From Petaurus breviceps papuanus (taxonomy: Eukaryota > Chordata > Mammalia > Diprotodontia > Petauridae): DNA of 64,000 bases. The first letter of the stretch is position 1. Each line of letters begins with the position of its first letter. Below, piece after piece: positions 1-11,889 of the stretch. The stretch is taken from contig JAMXIF010001118.1 of NCBI GenBank assembly GCA_028583685.1, forward strand, positions 6,553,874 to 6,617,873, written 5' to 3'. The translations under genes were made by a program, and so were the position numbers. The notes below the pieces were generated by a model. It was not told the DNA's origin, ran no database searches, and was given only the letters and a program-made list of their open reading frames with translations.

Positions 1-208
1 TCCAGGTCATCCCGACACTGGAGCCGGTGCTCTTACTCACTGAGCCACCTGGCCACCCCTAAGCACTTGGGGTTAAGTAACTTGCTCAAGGTTACACGGC
101 CAGGTGTTTCTGGGTGGGTGCTAAGTGTCTGAGCCCGGGATTCGATCTCCAGGTCTTTTCAACACTGGAGCCGGTGCTCTTACTCGCTGTGCTACCTGGC
201 CGCCCCTA
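1..208 (-). repeat. Two adjacent tRNA-derived SINE copies (first one partial)
   Basis: Positions 61-207 read in reverse as a complete short SINE: a tRNA-like head (gccaggtagcacag), a B-box-like stretch (gagatcgaatcccgg), then 'ccttgagcaagttacttaac'. Positions 1-58 hold the head of a second copy in the same orientation, cut by the window edge. The same subfamily recurs at 364-500, 55826-55980 and 57110-57285. It differs from the commoner SINE here, which has gagttcaaatctgg at the B-box position. Confidence 0.8.
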
Positions 209-363
209 AAACTGAGATTCGTTAGTGAAAGAAGTAGGTGCCCCAAACTTCAATGCTTAAATGGAAGTCAGCAGGAGGTGGAGCCAAGATTGCATCATAG
301 AAGCAGGAAAACTCTATGAGCTCCCCCCCGTAACCACCTCAAATACCTATAAAATATGACTTA

Positions 364-500
364 AGGGGCAGCCAGGTGGCACAGTAAGTAAGAGTGCCGG
401 CCCCTGGGATCGAATCCAGGCTCAGATACTTAGCACCACACCCAGAAATAACTGGCCATGTAACCTTTAGCAAGTTGCTTAACCCCGATTGCTTAAAAAA
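364..500 (+). repeat. tRNA-derived SINE inserted in HAL1 copy 1
   Basis: Head 'ggggcagccaggtggcacag', B-box-like 'gggatcgaatccagg' and 3' part 'gcttaaccccgattgc' followed by an A-run. Same subfamily as the copies at 61-208 and 55826-55980. Confidence 0.8.
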
Positions 501-1800
501 AAATATATGACTCTAAACAAATTTTAGAGCTACAGAACACACAAAATGACAGAGAGAAACAAATCTCCCACTGAAGGCAGACCAGGAGACAGACAGGAAG
601 GGTCCATCTCAGCATGCTAGGAACCACACCCAGTCCCTTGTGAGCCTATGTTTTTAGCCTCAGGGTAGCCCCAGCCAGCAGCAGCTGGAGTGAACTTTGG
701 ACTTCGGGAGAGTAGATCAAAAGCAGCCGTGGCAGTTTACAGAATCATCAACCCATAAATGCCAAAGTAAAAGTTCAGTGAGGAATTTTGTGGGAACAGA
801 GGGACCAAGAGCATTGTCCGGCCCCTGCCCTCGGGTCAAGAATCAGCCGTAGGTGCTGCTGCCCTGCAACTGCCTCCACTTGGCTGCTTCAGAGCTCCTG
901 GCCTGAAGAACAGATTGTAGGGGGACCAAGCAACCATTCTGAGGGGTAATCACTCTTGCTTTAACCTGCTTGGATCTGGATTGCTCTCAGGGGTGGAGGT
1001 CCTGGGGTGTGTGACCAGTGAGGCAGAGCTTGTGGTGTCTGTAGAGAGAGCGCCCAACTAATAGCTCTGGAAGCTGTGAAAACCCCAGTGATTTGGGACA
1101 AAGCCCTCCTCTCTGGAAGTAGAATTCTACTGTGGCAAAAAGCTCAAAAGTCAAGTAATTGAGTGGCAACATGAGCAAGCAAAGCAAGCACAGCAATCTG
1201 ACTTTGGATTCCTTTTTTGGGGACAAAAAGGATCAAAACATGGAACAGGAGGAAGAAAACGAAGTCATAACTCGTGAACAAAAAGCTTTCAAGAAAAAAT
1301 ATGAACTGATTACAGGCCATAAAAGAGCTTAAGAAGGATTTTGAAAGGCAAATAAGAGAAGTGGAGGAATAATTGGGAAGAGAAATGAGAATGATGCAAG
1401 AAAATCATGAAAAGAGAGTCAACAACCTGACTGAAGAAAATAATACTTTCAAAAATAGACTCATTCAAAAGGTAAAAGAGGCCCAAAAAGCTAATGAGAA
1501 GAAGAATGCCTTAAAAAGCTGAATTTGCCTGATGGAAAAAGAATCTCAAAAGCTCACTGAAGAAAATCATTCCTTCAGAATTAGATTGGAGCAAATGGAA
1601 GCTAGTGACTTTATGAGAAATCAAGATAATATTAAACAGATGCAAACAAATGAAAAAATAGAAAGCAAGGTGAAATATCTCATTGGAAAAACCACTGACC
1701 TGGAAAATAGATCCAGGAGAGATAATTTTTAAATTATTAGACTACCTGAAAGCCATGATCCAAAAAAGAACATAGAAATCATCCTTCAAGAAATTCTCAG

Positions 1801-1990
1801 GGCGCCTAGGTGGCGCAGGGGCACCTGGGTGTTGCAGTGAATAGAGCACCGGCCCTGGAGTCAGGAGGACCTGAGTTCAAATCTGGCTTCATCCACTGAA
1901 CACAAAAAACTAGCCAGGTGACCTTGGGCAAGTTGCTTAACCCAAACTGCCCTCCAAAAAAAAAAAAAGAAAAAGAAAAATTTCTCAAGG
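1801..1990 (+). repeat. tRNA-derived SINE inserted in HAL1 ORF1
   Basis: Carries 'gtgaatagagcaccggccc', 'gagttcaaatctggc' and 'gtgaccttgggcaagttgc', ending in an A-rich tail. Near-matching sequence (aaattctcag and aaatttctcaag) flanks it and fits a target-site duplication. The 5' end has a partial duplication of the tRNA-like head. Confidence 0.8.
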
Positions 1991-2089
1991 AAAATTGCCC
2001 TGATGTTTAGAACCAGAGGGCAAAATAGAAATTGAAAGAATTCACCTATTGCTTCTTGAAAAAGTTTCCAAAAAGAAAATGCCTAGGAA

Positions 2090-2640
2090 TATTATATTAT
2101 ATTATATTNNNNNNNNNNNNNNNNNNNNNNNNNNNNNNNNNNNNNNNNNNNNNNNNNNNNNNNNNNNNNNNNNNNNNNNNNNNNNNNNNNNNNNNNNNNN
2201 NNNNNNNNNNNNNNNNNNNNNNNNNNNNNNNNNNNNNNNNNNNNNNNNNNNNNNNNNNNNNNNNNNNNNNNNNNNNNNNNNNNNNNNNNNNNNNNNNNNN
2301 NNNNNNNNNNNNNNNNNNNNNNNNNNNNNNNNNNNNNNNNNNNNNNNNNNNNNNNNNNNNNNNNNNNNNNNNNNNNNNNNNNNNNNNNNNNNNNNNNNNN
2401 NNNNNNNNNNNNNNNNNNNNNNNNNNNNNNNNNNNNNNNNNNNNNNNNNNNNNNNNNNNNNNNNNNNNNNNNNNNNNNNNNNNNNNNNNNNNNNNNNNNN
2501 NNNNNNNNTATTATATTATATTATATTATATTATATTATATTATATTATATTATATTATATTATATTATATTATATTATATTATATTATATTATATTATA
2601 TTAATTATATTATAATTATATTATATTATATTATATTATA
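2090..2640. repeat. (TATAT)n-type pentanucleotide microsatellite with a 400-base assembly gap
   Basis: Perfect ttata/attat repeats lie on both sides of a run of exactly 400 N (2109-2508). The array interrupts the ORF1 of HAL1 copy 1; copies 2 and 3 have continuous sequence at the equivalent point ('cctaggaatattatagccagg'). The array probably grew from that AT-rich stretch. Its true length is unknown. Confidence 0.9.
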
Positions 2641-3099
2641 GTCAGGTTCTGGAGTTCCCAGATCAAGGGAAAATATTGCAAGCAGCTAAGAAGAAACAAT
2701 TTGAATATTGTGGAAACACAATCAAAATAACATGGGATCTAGAAGCTTCTACATTAAGGGATAGAAATGCTTGGAATATGATATTCCAGAGGTCAATGGA
2801 GCTAGGATTAAAACCAAAGATCACCTACCCAGCAAAACTGAGTATAATGTTTCAGGGGAAAATATTGTCATTCAATGAAATAGAGGACTTTCAAGCATTC
2901 TTGATGGAAAAAAAAAAACGGAGTTGAATAAGAAATTTGACATTCAAATACAAGAAGCAAGAGAAACATTAGAAGGTAAACAGGGAAAAGAAATCATAAG
3001 GAAATTATCAAAGTTGAACTATTTACATTCCTACATGGACAAACAATCATTGTAACTTATGAAACTTTTCTCAGTATGAGAATAGTTGAAGGGAATATA

Positions 3100-3215
3100 A
3101 ATGTGTGTGTGTGTGTGTGTATACACACACATACATTTACATATATATATGTCTATATACGATATATGTGCATATGAATACCTATGTGAGTATGTGTGTA
3201 TATGTGTACAGGTAT
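3100..3215. repeat. TG/TA microsatellite in HAL1 3' region
   Basis: A (gt)n run is followed by mixed acac and tata stretches. Equivalent TA/TG arrays occur in copy 2 (about 32325-32410) and copy 3 (about 45500-45615), so the microsatellite belongs to the element. Confidence 0.75.
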
Positions 3216-4127
3216 ACATAGACAAAGGGCACAGGACCAGTTGAATAGGAAGGCATGATATTTTAAAAATAAAATTAAGAGGTGAGAGAGGAATATAATG
3301 AGAGGAGATAGGGAGACTGAATAGGGTAAATTATCTCATATAAAAGAGGCAAGGGAAATTATTACAATGGAGGGGAAGAACAGGAAGGCAAAAGGGAATG
3401 GTAAACCTTATTTTCATTTAATTTAGCTCAAGGAGGGAATAACATACACACTAACTTGGGTATCTTACCCTACAGGAAAGTGTGGGGGGGAGTGGATAAG
3501 AGGGAGGATGATAGAAGGGAGGGCAGATTGGGGGGAAGGCTAGTTAGAAGCACACACTTTTGAAAAGGGACAGGGTCAAAGTAGAAAATAGCATAACCAG
3601 GGAGTAGGATAGGATGGAGGAAAATATAGTCAGTCTTTCATAATATATCCACTATAGAAATGTTTTGCATAACTACACATGTACAACCTATATTGGATTG
3701 CTTATCTTCCCAGTAAGGGTGGGTGACAAGGGAGGAAGGGAAAGAATCTGGAATTCAAAGTTTTAAAATCAAATGTTTTTAAAAAATTGTTTTTTTTACA
3801 TGCAACTGGGAAATAAGATATACAGGCACTGGGGTATGGAGATCCATCTTGCCCTACCAGAAAGTTAGAGGGGGAATGGGGGAAGGTATAAGAGAAGGGA
3901 GACTGGGGGAGGGGTTATTTAGTGGGATTTCTGTTTTGGGGTGGTGGGTAGGGGAAAGACGGGGAGAAAATTTTTAACTCAAAATCTTGTGCAAATGAAT
4001 GTTGTAAACTAAAAAATACACATAAAATATATATTTTTTAAAAAATACTGAAGAGTATCCATAATCTCACCCATAAGTACTCCTTCCAACAGTGAAGACC
4101 ATATCCCTTCTCATCTCAGATTTTACT

Positions 4128-4276
4128 ACATTATTATTTTTTTTTTTTTTGCTTTTTGGAGGGCAATTGGGATTGTGACTTGCCCAAGGTCATGTGGCTA
4201 GTTAAGTGTTAAGTGTCTGAGGTACGGATTTGAACTCAGGTCCTCCTGACTCCACTGCGCCACCTAGCTGCCCCTT
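4128..4276 (-). repeat. tRNA-derived SINE
   Basis: Reads in reverse as 'ggggcagctaggtggcgcag', then 'cctgagttcaaatc' and 'gaccttgggcaagtcac', with its tail as a T-run at 4137-4151. Confidence 0.8.
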
Positions 4277-4329
4277 GCCATATTATTCTAATCCTCCACA
4301 AAGAATCCACCCAATGTATTAGAACACTT

Positions 4330-4645
4330 AATCTTACTTAGTTACTCCAATAAAGACAATGATTCAAGACAATTCCATGATAAAAATGCTATCCAGCTCC
4401 AAAAAGAGAACTAATGAACTCTAAGTGCACGTTGAAGCTTCCTTTTATTCACTTTGTTTTTTGCTTTGTTGGCTTTTTTTGTTGTTGGCTTTTTTTTCCT
4501 TGCAACGTGGCCAATATGGAAACAGGTTTTAGATAACTTTCCATGTATAATTGATATCATATCACTTGCTTTTTCAATGCATGGGTGAGGGGTAGGAAGG
4601 AGTGAATCTGGAAATCAAATTTTAATGAATATTATGAATAGATAC
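4330..4645 (+). mobile_element. L1 3' UTR fragment
   Basis: 'caatgattcaagacaattcc' followed by 'aaaatgctatccagctcc' and a T/G-rich region ending 'aatctggaaatcaaatttta' is the 3' end of a marsupial L1. Compare 28045-28470, which holds a near relative. No coding remnant remains. Confidence 0.6.
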
Positions 4646-4749
4646 ATAAAAGACTTCATATTGATTTTTTTTGACATATGACTTCCAATAATTCAGATAA
4701 TCCAAAGGTTCTTAATCTAGGGTCAAAGAACTGTTTTTGTTAAATAGTT

Positions 4750-6010
4750 TGAATGAAGGACTAAAGCATTTATTAAGCATTTGTATGTGCAAATTATTGT
4801 GCTAAGCATGAAAGATACAAATTTCAAAAAATAATAGTCCTAGTCTTAAGGAGCTCACCTTCTAATGGAGAAGATAACATATATGGAATTCAGTTGCAAG
4901 AAAAATGGAAAACTCCATCATCCTTAGGGTACAGTAGCAAAGTAGACATTAACATTTCTTCTTTAATATCATTTCCACTAGGAAAATTATATCAGTTTCC
5001 AGTGTTGAACTATTAGATGGTGCTAAGGACTTTAGTGGCAAGAAATTTTCTTTCTATGCCTTCAGTAGCTGTGGCTGTAGTATCTACAGGAGCAATTGCC
5101 AGGCTACATCTCCGCAAGGGTCATCATGTCTGTCTTTGTGCACTAGGCTAGAAGCAATGCTATTCCCAAGGCTCTTGGTTTCAGAGTCCTGGGCTGAATC
5201 CATCAGGGTATAAGGAGAAATAGTAATCAATGTGTACCAGCAGCTTCACTTACCTGACATGTGTTTCCTTCAGGGTACCTTGCTGCTTCAGCTAGAAACC
5301 TGTGTGTGGCAGGCCATCAATGGGCAGCTGGTAGAGATGGCTGGTCCCCTCTCCACAAGAGATGATTCCCTGGATGATGGCTATGAAGGATAGGCAGGAA
5401 ACAAGAATGGTGGTCTGAGGGATGCTTCCACTTCTAGGGCTCCAATGCCTATCTGCTTATTAATAGCAGCTGGTCAGCAATTGTTGGAGCTAACATGGAA
5501 TATAGGCCTAAGTTAGAAGCTGGACTGCTGGTTTTGGAGGCATTGCTTTTCCCAAAGATTTGGGACTCAGAGATCTAGGCTGGATATAGAGGGTTCAAGT
5601 GAGAGATTTTTAAAGATGAGGGAGACATGGGTATGTTTGTAGATAGCAGGAAAGGAGCCAGCACATAGAGAGAGATTAAAGATGAGAGAGCAGAGATGAT
5701 AGAGGAGTTAATGGGGAATTGGATCACTTCTGCAAATAGAGGGATTTGCTTTTACAAAGAGAAGGGACACCTCTTCATGTGAGATGAGATGAAGGAGGAA
5801 ATTGTGACAGAAGGCATCGAAGTGATATGAGATAAAAGAGAGGAGAAAAAGGAACTCTCAGCACATGGCCTCAATTTCTTCAATAAAATAGACAAGGTTC
5901 TCAATTAAGAGGGTGAGGATGAGGGAGCCATGGGAGAATTGAGGAGTAGTGAAAAGCTTTTAAAGAACAACTGTGGTGAGATAATGAGTTAATTAGGAAG
6001 GTGGAAAGGA
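4750..6010 (-). mobile_element. L2 LINE fragments, interrupted
   Basis: 4755-4880 matches the reversed L2 3' end ('aagcatttattaagc', 'gctaagcatg', 'aaggagctcaccttctaa'). 5560-5990 matches an upstream L2 coding part in reverse ('gatagcaggaaaggagccag', 'gggacacctcttcatgtgag', 'ggcctcaatttcttcaataa'). The stretch between, about 4950-5560, does not look like L2 and is unclassified. Confidence 0.6.
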
Positions 6011-8200
6011 TTGCTTTTCCAGTCATCCCTCCCTTTAAAGATGTATTTTACAGAGAACTGAGAGCAATTCATTGTTCAAAATGTGCTGCAGCTTTACACC
6101 TAACAAGTGCGTCTTCATTATTCTTGGAGTGATTCATAATTCTGATTGCAATGTTCCGTAGTTCCTAGTCATTTCGTTTCAGCAGATAATGTTAATGTTA
6201 AAAGGATGAGCATTCAAAGATTTCAGGGAGAAGCTTATTATCTTTAAAAGTATTATGTAATTTCCTCCGCTGAAATCCAACGTACTCTTCTCCTATTCAA
6301 TTATTATCCCAAGTCCTTTTCCCTCTGAAATAGGCATCCAAGAAAAAAATGTACCAATGGACCAGTATATAGGTTGTTCATCCAAATTTATCATGGTCGA
6401 TAAGTATTGTTCAGCCACTGCGTTTTTCTGCTGCAGATAGACCAAACTCTTTCTTGATCAGTAGCCTCACATAAGAAACTTTGCAATTTTCCAAGGCTTT
6501 GGTGCAAATTATCACAGTGGCATCTATAAACAGAAATGACTGCCTCTTTTACTTGGTCTCTATGTTATAAATCCTCCATACCAGTAGCAAACACCTTTTG
6601 CAAATGTATCCATCTTTATGTTAATCACACTGGACAACAATGACAAAAGGGATAGTTTTTGTTTTTCTTTCACATCTATAAAATAGGTAAACCTTATAGG
6701 TTTTTTCCACTCATTTCCAATATGGCTCCCAATTTTGTCTATCTGTCACCATTTTCAAAACATTCACAATTCATACACTTTTAAGAAAAATAGTGCTTGT
6801 TGACTCAATTAACATGTGCCTATGGATCATTTTCTATTTTATTTCACCTGTGGAACATCCCTCCACAGCAGCCGATACTGGTTAAATGCCAGTTTAGTCA
6901 TACTAGTATCATTTTTCCATTGTGGAAATTTTTTGTTATTTTTTTATTTACCAAGTGCTAAAAATATTTATGAAAATGACTTAAACATGTATTAAGAGTA
7001 TCCTTGATGAAAATATGAGGAAGGAACAGGCAGGCTTTTACAAATGGTTTTCTTCCCCAAACTATATCCTTAAAGTCAGGCAATTGACTAGAAGGTTAAG
7101 TGAATAGAATATCAATTATAGAGATTTATTCCTGGAAACATCCTTCATATTCATCATTGAGAGCACCTAGGTTTTTTAGGAACAAGTCCTAATGTGAATT
7201 CAAGGATTGGATCACGAATAACATCTTATTCTTAAGGCTCTAAGCATCTCAACAATTTTTTGCTTTGTAGTTACCTAAAAAAGTTTTTGATCACTTTTGA
7301 AAATTATTTCCATGCAGTTCCTTCAACTTCATTCAATTGTCCTTCATAATGTTAGTCTTTTATCCCTTCCCTTATGTGAGGACATATAAGTATGTCCTCT
7401 ATGATTTTAACCTTGCTGATTCTTAGAAATCTGTCTTTTCAGAAGAAATCTATACAATTTCAATCCATACCTTGATAAAAAAAATTTTATTTAATCAATT
7501 TTAATGTGTAATATCGGCAAAAAAAATTCAAGACTTACCAGTTGTTACTACATTTTTTCATTATTAAAATAAGTTCTTTGCTTTGTAACTGTTTTTTCCC
7601 TACTGTCCCATTTACAAATAAAATAGCAGAATATGATATGCAAATTGTAAACCTAGAAAAAGAGCAGTCACTTTCAATCCCCACAGGTATTCTAAAAATG
7701 CTTTTCATATTTAAAGATTGTCAAAAGAAGCTTTATATTTTGAAAATGTATGGGCATATGTATCTTCTTGAGTCAGAGAGGGAAAAAAAATTCATTCAAA
7801 TTGAGAATCACTATATTGTTGGTCTCTCATTAGGCTGGGCCTGATACTTGACAACTGAATCATTAAATTTATCTTTTTCATCTCAATTCCAAGTTGATAG
7901 ATTCACTGCCAGTAGTTCTTCACTTGGTAAAACACACTTTAAACCTGATGGTAGATTTGGATATTGCAAAGTACAATTAGATTCTGAGGTCTTCTTCAAA
8001 ATGTCTCTCAAGCAAAGATATCAATCCATTGACTGGTCTTTTCTGTTCTCCCCAAATAATAATTTCAACAAAAATCTTGAAATAAGATCATCACATTCAA
8101 CCAGGTTGATCACCTATTTTATAATCCAAGTCTGATTCAAATGCTTTCTTAATTAAAAGAATAAAAGGACTGTCTCTGAAATATGAAAATTAGCTAGCCA
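6010..8200. other. No recognised gene or repeat
   Basis: AT-rich DNA of ordinary composition. Two adjacent plus-strand ORFs (7542-7844 and 7848-8135) and short minus-strand open stretches near 6380-6530 show no family signature that I recognise. There is no CpG enrichment and no clear terminal repeats. Confidence 0.4.
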
Positions 8201-8207
8201 CACACAG

Positions 8208-8450
8208 ACAGGAAGGCAGCTGGATGGTGCAATGGACCATTGTATCTGCATTGTATCTGGAGTCAGGAAGATATGAGTTCAAAGCCAAGCTCAGACGCTG
8301 ATTAGCTATGTGACCCTGGACAAGTCACTTAACTACTGCCTGCCTCAGTTTCCTCATAAGTAAAATGGGGAAAATAATAGAACCTCATTCCCAGGATTGT
8401 TGTGAGAATAATATAATATTTGTAAAGTGATTTTACTAAAGGACAGTTAG
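8208..8450 (+). repeat. CORE-SINE (Mar1/MIR-like)
   Basis: A tRNA-like head (ggcagctggatggtgcaatg), 'gagttcaaagccaagctcag', 'tgtgaccctggacaagtcac', then the CORE region 'ctgcctcagtttcctcat' and 'gtaaaatggggaaaataata', and a tail with 'atttgtaaagtg'. The full CORE part separates it from the short SINEs in this window. Confidence 0.85.
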
Positions 8451-8454
8451 GACG

Positions 8455-8975
8455 ATATCACTCCCCTCACTCAATAAACTCCAGTGGCTCCCTGTAAGCT
8501 CTTCTGTTTAGCTTTTAAAAGCCTTCACAACCTTGTCCCAATCCACCTTTCAAGTTTATTATATATTATTTCCCTTTCCAAGCTTTATGTTCAAACTGAC
8601 TTTCATGGTATTTTCCCATACAGCACTCCTCCCATCTCCCAACTCTTGCACTGGCCACCCTTATGCAACCTTACTTCTGCTTCTTAGAATCCTTTGCCTC
8701 ATTCAAAACTCTACTCTGATGCCACCTTTTGCAACAGGCCTATATACATTCCTTTCACTACCCCGTTTCCTCTAACCTCAGCTGGTAGTGCCTGTTCTGA
8801 AAAAAAAATTACTTTGTATTTTTCTGTATATCCTTATCTGCATATACATCGATTCCCCCAATACAACATAAGCTCTTTGAAGAAGGGACTGTCTCTCTTT
8901 TGTCTCCAGTGCCTACCACAGGGTCCAGCACATAATAGGTGTTTAATAAGTGCTTACTGGATGACACTATCAACA
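8455..8975 (+). mobile_element. L2 LINE 3' part
   Basis: Follows the L2 terminal coding and 3' UTR order: 'ctcactcaataaactccagt', 'ccttcacaaccttgtcccaa', then 'agctctttgaagaagggact', 'cctaccacagggtccagcac' and 'taataagtgcttactggatg'. The overlapping short ORFs at 8484-9014 are remnants of it, not genes. Confidence 0.85.
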
Positions 8976-9303
8976 ATTATATGCTCTAGAGAGTTCAAGA
9001 AGGAGGAGAATTGAGAAAAGGTCATTAAATATGACAATTAAGAGATCATTGGTTTAGCAATGTAAACAAGAAAAAAAATAAACAGAATATTGTATAATTA
9101 TAATGACCAAGCTTGGTCCCACAGAAGAGCTGAAAGCTGCACCTCCCTCCTGTCTTGACAGAGGCTGGGGGCTAGTGGTATAGAATGTTTCATATGCTAT
9201 CCTATATGGTTAATGTGCTGGTTGGTTTTGCTGAAATCTTTTTTTCTCTTTCTTTTCTAATCATGGATACAAGGAATGACTCACTGGGTAGAGAGGAATG
9301 GGG
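8976..9303. other. Spacer, nothing recognised
   Basis: A/T-rich unique sequence between the L2 end and the L1 target site. No signal seen. Confidence 0.5.
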
Positions 9304-9318
9304 AGAAATATATTAAGA

Positions 9319-11788
9319 TTAGGAAAACCATCAGTATAATTGATCACATCAACAATAAAACTAACAGAAACCATATGATCATCTCAATAGATGCATAAAA
9401 GGCTTTTGACAAAATACAACATCCATTCCTATTAAAAACATTAGAATGTATAAGAATGAATGGAGCCTTCCTTAAAACAATAGGTAGCATCTATTTAAAG
9501 CCATCAGCAAGTATTATATGTAATGGGGAGAAGCTAGAAGCATTTCCCATAAGATCAGGGGTGAAACAAGGGTGTCCACTATCACCTCTCTTATTCAATC
9601 TGGTACTAGAAATGTTAGCAGTAGCAATTAGAGAAGAAAAATAAACCATAGGAATCAAATTAGGCAAAGAAGAGACCAAGCTATCACTCTTTGCAAATGA
9701 TATGATGATATACTTAGAGAATCCTAGAGAATCAAATAAAAAACTACTTGAGACAATAAATAAATTTGGCAAAGTTGCAGGATATAAAATAAACCCACAT
9801 AAATCCTAAGCATTCCTATATATTTCCAATTAAATTCAATAGCAAGAGATAGAAAGAGAAATCCCATTTAAAGTTACTGCAGACATTATAAAATATTTGG
9901 GAATCTGCCTGCCAAAACAAACCCAGAACCTATATGACCACAACTACAAAACACTTTTCACACAAATAAAGTCAGATCTAACTAATTGCAAAAATATCAA
10001 TTGCTCATGGCTAGGTCGAGCTAATATAATAAAAATGACAATTTTACCCTAATTAAATTATATATTTAGGGCCATACCAATTAATTTACCAAAAAAACTA
10101 CTTTATAGAGCTAGAAAAAAATAGTAACAAAATTCATTTGGAAAAATAAACAGTCCAAAATATCAAGGGAATTAATGAAAAGAAATGCTAGGGAAGGTGG
10201 ACGAGCTATACCAGACTTCAATCTATATTATACAGCAGCAGTCATCAAAACTACTTGGTAATGTCTGAGGAATAGAGGCGTGGATCAATGGAATAAATTA
10301 GGCACACGAGATTCAGAAGTCAATGACTATAGTAATCTATTGTTTTATAAACCCCAAGACCCTAGTTTTTGGGATAAGAACTCACTATTTGACAAAAACT
10401 GCTGGGAAAACTGGAATATAGTATGGCAGAAACTGGGCATAGACCATTATCGAACACCATATACCAAAATCAAGTCTAAATGGGTGCATTATCTAGGTAT
10501 AAAGGTTGATACTATAAGCAGTCTCAGAAAACAAGGAATACTTTACCTGTCAGATTTGTGGAGAGGGAAAGACTTTATGACTAAACAAGAATTAGAGGAC
10601 ATTATAAAATGTAAAATGGGTAATTCTGACTACATGAAATTGAAAAGCTTCCGTACAAACAAAGCGAATGTAACCAAGATTAAGAGGTAGGTGGGAAATT
10701 GGGAATCTTTACAATCTATGTCTCTGACAAAGGACTCATTTCTAAAATATTCAGAGAATTGAGTCAAGTTTATAAGAATACAAGTCATTCCCCAATTGAT
10801 AAATGGTCAAAGGATATGAACAGGCAATTTTCAGAGAAAGAAATTAAAGACATCTATAAGCACATGTAGAAATGCTCTAAATCACTATTGATTAGAGAAA
10901 TGCAAATCAAAACAACTCTGAGGTACCACATCTCACCAGTCAGATTGGCTAAGATGACAAAACAGGAAAATGACAAATGTTGGAGAGGATGTGGGCAAAC
11001 TGGAACACTAATGCATTGCTGGTGGACTTGTGAATTGATCCAGCCTTTCTGGAGAGCAATCTGGATTTATGCCCAAAGAGCTATAAATACTTTCATATCC
11101 TTTGACCAGCAATACCACTCCTAGGGTTATATCCCAAAGAGATCATAGAAGTGGGAGGAAGACCCATATGTACAAAAATGGCAAAGAATTGGAAATTAAG
11201 GGGGTGCCCATCAATTGGGGAATGGCTGAACAAGTTGTGGTATATGCATGTTATGGAATACTATTGTGCTATAAGAAACGAGGAGCAGATGGACTTCATA
11301 TTTACCTGGAGAAGCTTATACGAACTAATGCTGAGTGAGAAGAGTAGAACCAGGAGAAATTTGTACACAATTGTAGACACAATGTATGTGTGATGACCAA
11401 CTTTGATAGACTGGACTCTTCTCAGCAATGCAGTGATACAGGTCAATCCCAAAAGACTCATGATGGAGAGAAATCCCTTTCCAGGGAAAGAACTAGAAAG
11501 AACTGAGTTTATATCCAGGTGGAAGCAAAATACCTGATCTTTTTCCTTTTCTTGCTTGGTTTTATGTCCTCTTTACCATTTTTCATTCCATCTGATACAA
11601 TCCGTCTTTATAACCTGACTAATGTATAATGTGAAAGTATTTACAGATCCTATACTTGACTATATGCCGCCATGGATAGGAGGGGAGGAAGGGAGACAAA
11701 ATGTGAAACTCAAGGAATTGTGGAATTGAATCCTGTAAACTAAAAGTAAACAAACAAATTATTTTTTAAAAAATTAAAAGAAAAAAAA
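9319..11788 (+). mobile_element. 5'-truncated L1 with 15-bp target-site duplication
   Basis: The element starts inside the ORF2 reverse transcriptase and runs through the ORF2 C-terminus and 3' UTR to an A-rich tail. Recognisable parts are the RT stretch [20 protein letters not shown] (about 9561-9620), the C-terminal stretch [17 protein letters not shown] (about 10978-11028) and the tail region near 11700-11788. The catalytic FADD box reads FAND (about 9691-9702). ORF2 is broken by several stops and frameshifts. The duplication agaaatatattaaga lies at 9304-9318 and 11789-11803, so the insertion is a single classic L1 event. Confidence 0.92.
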
Positions 11789-11889
11789 AGAAATATATTA
11801 AGAAATTATATTGCAAAAACAATTCATCAATAAAAATAAGATACTCTTTCGAAAATCTTTCAAATTAAATCATTAATAACCTTGAAGAC

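Larger units (their letters stand above)
1171..2976 (+). pseudogene. Broken L1/HAL1 ORF1 (RNA-binding chaperone-like protein)
   Basis: The start is the ATG at 1171 (gcaacATGagcaagc), at the same point as in copies 2 and 3. The L1 ORF1 layout can be followed: a basic N-terminus, a long coiled coil rich in Glu, Lys and Gln (about 1300-1720, including MEKESQKLTEENHSFRIRL), an RRM-like centre, and a C-terminal domain with ITYPAKLSIMFQGKI (about 2819-2863). Known L1 ORF1 proteins are trimeric nucleic-acid chaperones. This copy cannot be translated through: it has in-frame stops around 1330-1520, a SINE at 1801-1990, a microsatellite with a 400-base gap at 2090-2640, and a frameshift in the A-run near 2910. 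Confidence 0.75.
262..4050 (+). mobile_element. HAL1-like (ORF1-only L1 relative), copy 1
   Basis: The 5' end resembles the 'ggagccaagatgg' start of the other two copies. It is followed by a roughly 0.9 kb 5' UTR, an ORF1 region (about 1171-2976), then a 1 kb purine-rich 3' region with TG/TA microsatellites, ending in an A-rich tail near 4020-4050. No ORF2 (endonuclease or reverse transcriptase) lies between ORF1 and the tail. Two SINEs (364-500, 1801-1990) and a pentanucleotide repeat with an assembly gap interrupt it. Copies 2 and 3 have the same layout, so this is a family structure and not a private deletion. Confidence 0.8.

Noticed and set aside
1-208. tRNA gene from the B-box-like sequence
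   Set aside because: No cloverleaf can be drawn; the sequence is the head of a SINE repeated across the window.
2032-2615. ORFs of about 190 codons
   Set aside because: They consist of the pentanucleotide repeat and N bases, so they are artefacts.
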